64,000 nucleotides of DNA from Agrococcus terreus (GTDB taxonomy: Bacteria; Actinomycetota; Actinomycetes; Actinomycetales; Microbacteriaceae), in the NCBI RefSeq assembly GCF_014645235.1, contig NZ_BMLM01000001.1, positions 1,674,001 through 1,738,000 of the forward strand, in the 5' to 3' direction. A model generated the notes under the pieces. That model ran no database searches. It was not told the DNA's origin and saw only the letters and a list, made by a program, of their open reading frames with translations. Positions 59,055-64,000 of this stretch are shown piece after piece. Every line of letters begins with the position of its first letter. Position 1 is the first letter of the stretch. The position numbers and the translations under genes were made by a program.

Positions 59055-60793
59055 CCGAGCCGCTCCTCCGCGTCGACGGCCTCGCCGTCTCGTACCGCAC
59101 CCGCCAGGGCTCCGGCCACGTCCGCCGCACCGCCGTCGAGGGCGTCTCGCTCGAGCTCGGCCGCGGCGAGGTGCTCGCGCTCGTCGGCGAGTCGGGCTCC
59201 GGCAAGACCACCATCGGGCAGTCGATCATCGGGCTGCTGCCCGAGGGCGGCCGCGTCGAGGCGGGCTCCATCGAGCTGCACCTCGCCGGGCGGCCCGTCG
59301 ACCTCGCGAAGCTGCCCGCCCGCGCGGTGCAGGAGCTGCGCGGCCGCCGCATCGCGCTCGTGCCGCAGGACCCGGGCTCCTCGCTCAACCCCGTGCAGAC
59401 GATCGGGGCGTCGGTCGCGGCGCCGCTGCGCATCCACCGGGAGGACGCGCGCTGGCGGGACCGCGACAGCATCCGCCGCCGCGTCGTCGAGCTGCTCGAC
59501 CGCGTCGGCCTCGACGACCCCGAGCGCCGCGCCGGGCAGTACCCCCACGAGCTCTCGGGCGGCATGCGGCAGCGCGCGCTCATCGCCGCGGCGATCGCGC
59601 TCGAGCCCGACCTCATCGTCGCCGACGAGCCGACGAGCGCCCTCGACGTCACCGTGCAGCGCCGCATCCTCGACCTGCTCGACGAGCTGCGGGGCGAGCT
59701 CGGCTCGAGCGTGCTGCTCATCACCCACGACCTCGCCGTCGCGGCCGAGCGCGCCGACCGGATCGCCGTGCTGCGGCAGGGCGCGCTCGAGGAGGCCGGC
59801 CCCGCCCGCGAGGTGCTGCGGGCGCCCGCGACCGCGTACACGCGCACCCTGCTCGCGGACGCCCCCGCGCTGCAGGACGTCGCGCCGCGGCCCGCGCGCG
59901 CCGCCGGCCCGAATGCGGCTGCGCCGCTCGTCCGGGTCGAGGGGCTCGTGCACGAGTACGGGCACGGGCGGGATGCGTTCCGCGCCGTCGACGACGTCGC
60001 CTTCGCGATCGAGCGGGGCACGACGCACGCGCTCGTCGGCGAGTCCGGCTCCGGCAAGACGACGATCGGCCGGGCCGTCGCCGCGCTCCACGCGCCGACC
60101 GCGGGCAGCATCCGGATCGGCGACCGCGACGTGCTCGCCGCGGGCGGCAGCCCGTGGCGGCGCGACCGCTCGATCCGCCGGCTCGTGCAGCTCGTGTCGC
60201 AGAACCCGTACGCCTCGCTCGACCCGCGCCGCACGATCGCGCAGGCGATCGGCGAGCCGCTGCGCAACTGGGGACCTGCGGAGGGCGGCGTGCGCGACCG
60301 CGCCGCGCTGGCCCGGCGGGTCGCGACCGCGCTCGACCAGGTGGCGCTGCCCGCCGACGTCGCGCACCGGCTCCCGCGGGAGCTCTCGGGCGGCCAGCGG
60401 CAGCGCGTCGCGATCGCCCGGGCGCTCATCATCGAGCCCGAGGTCGTCGTGCTGGACGAGGCCGTCTCGGCCCTCGACGTCACGGTGCAGTCGCAGATCC
60501 TCGAGCTGCTCGAGTCGCTGCAGCGCGACCTCGGCCTCACCTACCTGTTCATCACGCACGACCTCGCGGTCGTGCGCCGGATCGCCGACTCCGTGACCGT
60601 CCTGCGGCGCGGCGCGGCGGTCGAGACCGGTGCCGCCGAGCGTGTCCTGCTCGCGCCCGAGCACGAGTACACGCGCGCGTTGCTCGACGCGGTGCCCGCC
60701 CCCGAGTGGCTGCGGCCCACGCCCGCCGACGACCGACGCTCGGTCGACGACCGCCGAGCCGCGCACGACGACCTGCGACTGGAGGTGGCCTGA
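59051..60793 (+). CDS. Double ATPase subunit of the ABC importer (two fused NBDs)
   Basis: A 580-residue fusion of DppD- and DppF-like ATPases, as seen in GsiA/YejF-type systems. NBD1: Walker A G-E-S-G-S-G-K-T-T (about 43-51), signature L-S-G-G-M-R-Q-R, Walker B L-I-V-A-D-E. NBD2 (from about residue 293): Walker A G-E-S-G-S-G-K-T-T, signature L-S-G-G-Q-R-Q-R. Its Walker B is V-V-V-L-D-E-A-V-S-A-L-D, where the usual Pro-Thr is Ala-Val, a common variant. Both sites have H-loops (I-T-H-D), so both should hydrolyse ATP. A charged tail of about 20 residues ends the protein. Confidence 0.94.
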   Translation: MTEPLLRVDGLAVSYRTRQGSGHVRRTAVEGVSLELGRGEVLALVGESGSGKTTIGQSIIGLLPEGGRVEAGSIELHLAGRPVDLAKLPARAVQELRGRRIALVPQDPGSSLNPVQTIGASVAAPLRIHREDARWRDRDSIRRRVVELLDRVGLDDPERRAGQYPHELSGGMRQRALIAAAIALEPDLIVADEPTSALDVTVQRRILDLLDELRGELGSSVLLITHDLAVAAERADRIAVLRQGALEEAGPAREVLRAPATAYTRTLLADAPALQDVAPRPARAAGPNAAAPLVRVEGLVHEYGHGRDAFRAVDDVAFAIERGTTHALVGESGSGKTTIGRAVAALHAPTAGSIRIGDRDVLAAGGSPWRRDRSIRRLVQLVSQNPYASLDPRRTIAQAIGEPLRNWGPAEGGVRDRAALARRVATALDQVALPADVAHRLPRELSGGQRQRVAIARALIIEPEVVVLDEAVSALDVTVQSQILELLESLQRDLGLTYLFITHDLAVVRRIADSVTVLRRGAAVETGAAERVLLAPEHEYTRALLDAVPAPEWLRPTPADDRRSVDDRRAAHDDLRLEVA

Positions 60794-61824
60794 TGGCTCC
60801 CACGATCGGCTTCTTCACCCGGCTGCTCGACGACGCGTCGGCGGCGGAGCGCTACCGCACCGCGCTCGAGCACGTCGAGCTCGCCGAGCGGCTCGGCTTC
60901 CGCTCCGCGTGGGTGGCGCAGCACCACCTGGACGGCCGGGAGGGCGGCCTGCCCTCGCCGTTCGTGCTGCTCGCCGCCGCGGCCGCGCGCACCGAGCGCA
61001 TTCGCCTCGGCACCGCCATCGTCACGCTCGCGCACGAGCAGGCCGCGCGCGTCGCCGAGGACGCCGCGGTGCTCGACACGATCGCGGGCGGGCGCGTGGA
61101 GCTGGGCCTCGGCACCGGCGGCAGCCCGCGCACGCTCAGCGCCTTCGGCGAGGATCCCGCCCAGCGGCGCGCCATCTACGACGCGAAGCTGCACCGGCTG
61201 CGCACGCTGCTCGACGGCTCGGCCGACGAGGTGCTGTACCCGGCCGCGCCCGGCCTCGCCGACCGCCTCTGGCAGGCGACCTTCTCGGCCGAGGGCGCCG
61301 GGCTCATCGGCGCGCAGGGCGACGGGCTCATGCTCTCGCGCGTGCAGCCGCCGCCCCCGGGGCTCGCGGAGGGCGCGACGCCGCCGCGCGTCTGGGAGGT
61401 GCAGCGGCCTGCCGTCGAGGCGTACCGGGCGGCGCTCCCCGGCGGCGCGGCGCCGCGCATCCTCGCCTCACGCACGGTCGTCGTCGTCGACGACGCCGAG
61501 ACGGGGCGCGAGCTCGCCTCGCGCGCGGCCCGAGCCATCGACGCCCAGCTCGCTGCGCTGCACGGCGGCGTCCCGGAGGGGCTGCCGCTCGAGGCCCTGC
61601 TCGAGCGCAGCGAGACGATCATCGGCACGCCCGGCCAGGTGGTCGCGGCGCTCCGGCGCGACGCGGTCGCGAACGCCGCGAGCGAGGTCAGCATCCAGGT
61701 CCACTCGATCGATCCGCCGGCGCACCTCGTCGCGCGGTCGCTCGAGCTGTTCGCGCGCGAGGTCGCGCCAGCGCTCGGCTGGAGGGTCGGGCACCACGAG
61801 GAGGAGGAACGCCATGTCGCATGA
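60793..61824 (+). CDS. FMN-dependent luciferase-like monooxygenase (KPN_01858-like)
   Basis: A 343-residue LLM barrel enzyme. A-W-V-A-Q-H-H-L-D-G-R-E-G-G-L-P-S-P, R-I-R-L-G-T-A-I-V-T-L and V-E-L-G-L-G-T-G-G-S match the subgroup called putative FMN-dependent luciferase-like monooxygenase, KPN_01858 family, which travels with this transporter and with CMD/AhpD proteins. It lacks the sulfonate-specific pattern of SsuD that I would expect, but C-S or C-N bond oxidation is plausible. ATG overlaps the ATPase stop (TGATG); its own end overlaps the CMD gene by 11 bases. Confidence 0.9.
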   Translation: MAPTIGFFTRLLDDASAAERYRTALEHVELAERLGFRSAWVAQHHLDGREGGLPSPFVLLAAAAARTERIRLGTAIVTLAHEQAARVAEDAAVLDTIAGGRVELGLGTGGSPRTLSAFGEDPAQRRAIYDAKLHRLRTLLDGSADEVLYPAAPGLADRLWQATFSAEGAGLIGAQGDGLMLSRVQPPPPGLAEGATPPRVWEVQRPAVEAYRAALPGGAAPRILASRTVVVVDDAETGRELASRAARAIDAQLAALHGGVPEGLPLEALLERSETIIGTPGQVVAALRRDAVANAASEVSIQVHSIDPPAHLVARSLELFAREVAPALGWRVGHHEEEERHVA

Positions 61825-62458
61825 CGACGTCATCGACCATCTCGCCGAGATCGAGCCGGGATCCGCGCTCGACCGGATCCGCCGCGCGAGGCCCGATGCG
61901 CGCGAGCACGCGCAGCAGAGCTTCCTCGCGCTGCTCGAGCCGGCCGAGCCCGGCCAGCTGACGCTCGCGGAGCGGTACGCGGTCGCCGCGTACGTCGCGG
62001 TGCTCCACGACGCCGACGAGGACCGCTCGCGCAGCGCCGCGTTCTACCTCGAGCTGCTCGCCGACGAGGCCGACGCCGCGCTCGTCGCGGCGGTGCGCGA
62101 CGCCGCCGACGCGGGCCGCGCGCACGGGCCGTACGGCGACTACCGCGAGCCGGCGCTCGCGGGCGAGGCGGTGGCAGGCCCCGAGGCCCGCATCGACGCG
62201 CCCGTCGTGCCCGAGCGGCTGCGCGCCGCGCTCGAGCACGCGCACCTGCTCGTGCTGCACCCGCGCGACGCGAGGGCCGAGACGCTCCGGGCGCTCGTCG
62301 ACGCCGGCTGGGGCGCGGACGCGATCGTCTCGCTCAGCCAGCTCGTCGCGTTCCTCGCCTTCCAGCTGCGGCTCGTGCACGGCCTCCGCGCCGTCGCCGC
62401 AGCGCCCGCATCCGCCGCATCCAGATCCGACGCCGACCTCGAGGGGGCCGTCGCATGA
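61814..62458 (+). CDS. CMD-domain protein (Avi_7170-like)
   Basis: A 214-residue helical protein of the carboxymuconolactone-decarboxylase-like fold. S-H-D-D-V-I-D-H-L-A-E-I-E-P-G-S-A-L at the start and A-Q-Q-S-F-L-A-L-L-E-P fit the CMD-domain protein group (Avi_7170 family) that pairs with the next gene. No CxxC is present, so it is not by itself an AhpD-type peroxidase; it may be a structural partner. The last 20 residues are low-complexity. It overlaps both neighbours, confirming cotranslation. Confidence 0.88.
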   Translation: MSHDDVIDHLAEIEPGSALDRIRRARPDAREHAQQSFLALLEPAEPGQLTLAERYAVAAYVAVLHDADEDRSRSAAFYLELLADEADAALVAAVRDAADAGRAHGPYGDYREPALAGEAVAGPEARIDAPVVPERLRAALEHAHLLVLHPRDARAETLRALVDAGWGADAIVSLSQLVAFLAFQLRLVHGLRAVAAAPASAASRSDADLEGAVA

Positions 62459-63054
62459 CCGAGATCCGCGACTACCCGGCGCTGCGCCGGCCCGACCGCT
62501 TCACGCAGGAGGGGCTCGGCTGGGTGCCGTGGGCGCCGCCCGTGCCCGAGGATGCGCTGACCGACGTGCAGCGGCACGCGCTCGTCGAGGCGTCGCGCTC
62601 CGCGAGCCCCTACTTCCGGCTGCTCGCGCGCGACCCGGAGGCGCTGCGCGCGCGCACGCTCACCGACCTCGACATCTTCGGCAACGAGGACGGCGGGCTG
62701 CCGCGCTGGGAGCGGGAGCTCGCAGCCGCCGCGTCGTCGCGCACGACCGGCTGCGTGTTCTGCGCCTCGGTGCACGCGCGTGCCGCGTCGCGGCTCTCGG
62801 GCCGCACCGACGACGTGCAGCGGCTGCTCGACGAGGGCGTCGGCGTGCGGGTCGACGAGCGCTTCGACGCGATCGTCGACGCCTCGGCGGCGCTCGCCGC
62901 CACGCCTGCCGCGTTCGACGCCGAGCACGTGGAGCGACTGCGCGCCGCGGGGCTCGACGACGCCGCGATCGTCGACGCGATCGCCGGGGCGGCGTTCTTC
63001 AACTGGGCGAACCGGCTCATGCTCTCGCTCGGCGAGCCGGAGGTCGTGGGATGA
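62455..63054 (+). CDS. AhpD-like alkylhydroperoxidase-domain protein (Avi_7169-like)
   Basis: A 199-residue CMD/AhpD-fold protein with an intact redox centre, C-V-F-C-A-S-V-H-A-R-A (Cys100, Cys103, His107), the proton-relay arrangement of AhpD. The long N-terminus (P-D-R-F-T-Q-E-G-L-G-W-V-P-W) and N-W-A-N-R-L-M-L near the end are typical of the Avi_7169 group. It may remove peroxide made by the monooxygenase or reduce an oxidised intermediate; this is inference from neighbours. ATG overlaps the CMD gene's stop. Confidence 0.9.
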   Translation: MTEIRDYPALRRPDRFTQEGLGWVPWAPPVPEDALTDVQRHALVEASRSASPYFRLLARDPEALRARTLTDLDIFGNEDGGLPRWERELAAAASSRTTGCVFCASVHARAASRLSGRTDDVQRLLDEGVGVRVDERFDAIVDASAALAATPAAFDAEHVERLRAAGLDDAAIVDAIAGAAFFNWANRLMLSLGEPEVVG

Positions 63055-63731
63055 CCGGCGTCGAGACGCAGGTGGCCGCAGCGATCGACCACGTCGTGCT
63101 CGCCGGCCCCGACCTCGCGGCCGCGGTCGCCCACGTCGAGGCCGTCACGGGCGTGCGCGCCGCGCCCGGCGGCCGCCACCCGCGCGGCACCGCGAACGCG
63201 CTCATCGCCTTCACGCGCGGCGGCCGTCGCGTGCGGCAGTACCTCGAGGTGATCGGCCCGGATGCGGAGGCCGGCTGGAGCGCCGACCGCGTCGACACCT
63301 TCGGCATCGACCGGCTCGACGGGCCGCGGGTCGTCACGTTCTCGGCGCGGCCGGACGACATCGAGGCGGCCGTCGCGGCCGCCCGCGCGTCGGGGGTGCC
63401 GTTCCAGGACGTCGAGCCGCTCTCGCGCCGGACGCCCGACGGGCGCGAGCTCGCGTGGCGGCTCGCGCGGCCGGAGCAGGGCGAGGCGCATCCGCCGTTC
63501 CTCATCGACTGGGGCGCGACGGCCCATCCGGGCCTCGACGGGCTGCCGACGCTCGAGCTCGTGGCGCTGCGCCGGCTGACGCCCGACGTCGCCGGCGAGA
63601 CCGCGCGCCTGCGGGCGCTCGGGGTCATCGTCGGCGAGGCGGGCGAGGAGGCGGTCGAGGTCGTCGAGGCCGGCGCCGACGGCTTCGAGCTCGAGGTGGC
63701 GGTCGACGGGCGGCGCGTCCTGCTGCGCTGA
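63051..63731 (+). CDS. Glyoxalase-like (VOC) domain protein
   Basis: A 226-residue protein of the glyoxalase-like type. I-D-H-V-V-L-A-G-P-D-L-A-A-A-V-A-H-V-E is the first VOC module with a metal-type His, then G-T-A-N-A-L-I-A-F, R-Q-Y-L-E-V-I-G-P-D (Glu ligand position) and a second half with L-E-L-V-A-L-R-R-L. It could act on a product of the monooxygenase. It starts in the stop of the AhpD-like gene (ATGA), is the last gene of the operon, and a hairpin follows. Confidence 0.85.
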   Translation: MTGVETQVAAAIDHVVLAGPDLAAAVAHVEAVTGVRAAPGGRHPRGTANALIAFTRGGRRVRQYLEVIGPDAEAGWSADRVDTFGIDRLDGPRVVTFSARPDDIEAAVAAARASGVPFQDVEPLSRRTPDGRELAWRLARPEQGEAHPPFLIDWGATAHPGLDGLPTLELVALRRLTPDVAGETARLRALGVIVGEAGEEAVEVVEAGADGFELEVAVDGRRVLLR

Positions 63732-63755
63732 ACGGGCCTCCCGAGCGACCGGAGC

Positions 63756-63789
63756 GCGGATCCGCCCCTACCGCAGGGGACGGATCCGC
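63756..63789 (+). terminator. Hairpin terminator after the ABC-oxidoreductase operon
   Basis: GCGGATCCG (63756-63764) pairs with CGGATCCGC (63781-63789); inside, CCCCT (63765-63769) also faces AGGGG (63775-63779). GCTTCGCTGTGTG follows. Confidence 0.7.
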
Positions 63790-63803
63790 GCTTCGCTGTG
63801 TGC

Positions 63804-63839
63804 GTGCGGGGAGATCCCCCGCCGTGTGCCCTCGGGCAC
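63804..63839 (+). promoter_or_regulatory. Two small hairpins in the dodecin leader
   Basis: GCGGGG-AGATC-CCCCGC (about 63806-63822) and GTGCCC-TC-GGGCAC (63826-63839) lie just before the dodecin ribosome site. They may be leader structure or a protein-binding site; nothing decides between the two. Confidence 0.3.
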
Positions 63840-63856
63840 AGGACGAGGAGGTCCGC

Positions 63857-64000
63857 ATGGCATCCGTGGCCAGGGTCACCACCATCACATCGCGCTCGGA
63901 GCAGAGCTTCGAGGACGCGATCCGGCAGGGCGTGCAGCGCGTCAACGAGACGCTGCGCGGCGTCGAGGGCGCGTGGGTGAAGGATCAGGTCGTGAACATC
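63857..64000 (+). CDS. Partial dodecin (flavin-storage protein)
   Basis: The first 48 residues of a dodecin, cut by the window edge (full length is about 70). V-A-R-V-T-T-I-T-S-R-S-E-Q-S-F-E-D-A-I leads to V-N-E-T-L-R-G-V-E-G-A-W-V-K-D-Q, the conserved helix-to-strand part with the Trp that stacks on riboflavin or FMN. Dodecins form 12-mers that hold flavin or CoA. ATG 63857 has GAGGAGGT upstream. It follows a terminator, so it is not part of the flavin-monooxygenase operon, although a flavin theme is shared. Confidence 0.92.
   Translation, partial: MASVARVTTITSRSEQSFEDAIRQGVQRVNETLRGVEGAWVKDQVVNI

Overview
The window is chromosomal DNA of a very GC-rich actinobacterium, most likely a member of the Microbacteriaceae (Agrococcus-like). 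The basis is the uniformly G/C-ending codons, frequent GTG starts, the trpD / ctaE-qcrCAB arrangement, a PTS-type dhaKLM set, and families typical of that group. I saw no rRNA, tRNA, CRISPR array, insertion sequence or phage gene, and no stretch over about 300 bases without a gene. Genes lie on both strands in short operons, often joined by 4-base ATGA overlaps. Many first genes have a TAnnnT -10 box only 6-7 bases before the start codon, which points to leaderless transcripts and helped choose starts.

Layout. 1-9910: a partial lipoprotein, a DHFR-like reductase, an AraC/GyrI-type regulator, a BCCT glycine-betaine-type carrier, a PAP2 phosphatase, a membrane Ser/Thr kinase with a nearby remnant of a second kinase, a pentapeptide-DinB protein, an ASCH protein, two small unknowns and a YCII/DGPF protein. 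9933-10829: the ECF sigma factor that should partner the YCII protein, broken by a frameshift and an internal deletion. 10878-17492: an MFS carrier, DUF4184, PNPOx-like and SRPBCC proteins, an amino-acid permease, a lipoprotein and a DsbA-like thiol protein. 17560-26056: a DUF1905 protein, a remarkable SGNH hydrolase / protealysin-like peptidase / emfourin-like fusion, a TPP enzyme, an ATPase, a YhhN protein, a racemase overlapping a convergent LysR gene, and an acetyltransferase.

26068-31064 is a glycerol/dihydroxyacetone locus: dhaKLM (minus) diverges from glpF-glpK (plus), with two near-identical inverted repeats between them. 31118-37391 carries trpD plus a membrane protein on one strand, and ctaE-qcrCAB (aerobic respiratory supercomplex) on the other. 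37492-45956 holds a luciferase-like oxidoreductase, an APH-type kinase, a FUSC protein, an HD protein, three tandem FemX-like peptidoglycan bridge transferases and an EI24-type protein. 46095-49447 has a membrane protein/XRE regulator pair with a clear operator, a DMT exporter, an SDR, a Rho-N-like small protein and DUF6328.

49562-55284 is a sulfur/methionine operon: C-S lyase, MetY, MetF, MetE, closed by a hairpin. Next comes a separate operon (55506-63731): a dipeptide-type ABC importer (lipoprotein, two permeases, a double ATPase) followed by a luciferase-like monooxygenase, a CMD protein, an AhpD-like protein and a glyoxalase-like protein. The gene content matches an uncharacterised import-and-oxidation cluster; its position beside methionine genes makes an organosulfur substrate an attractive but unproven guess. 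The window ends in a partial dodecin gene.
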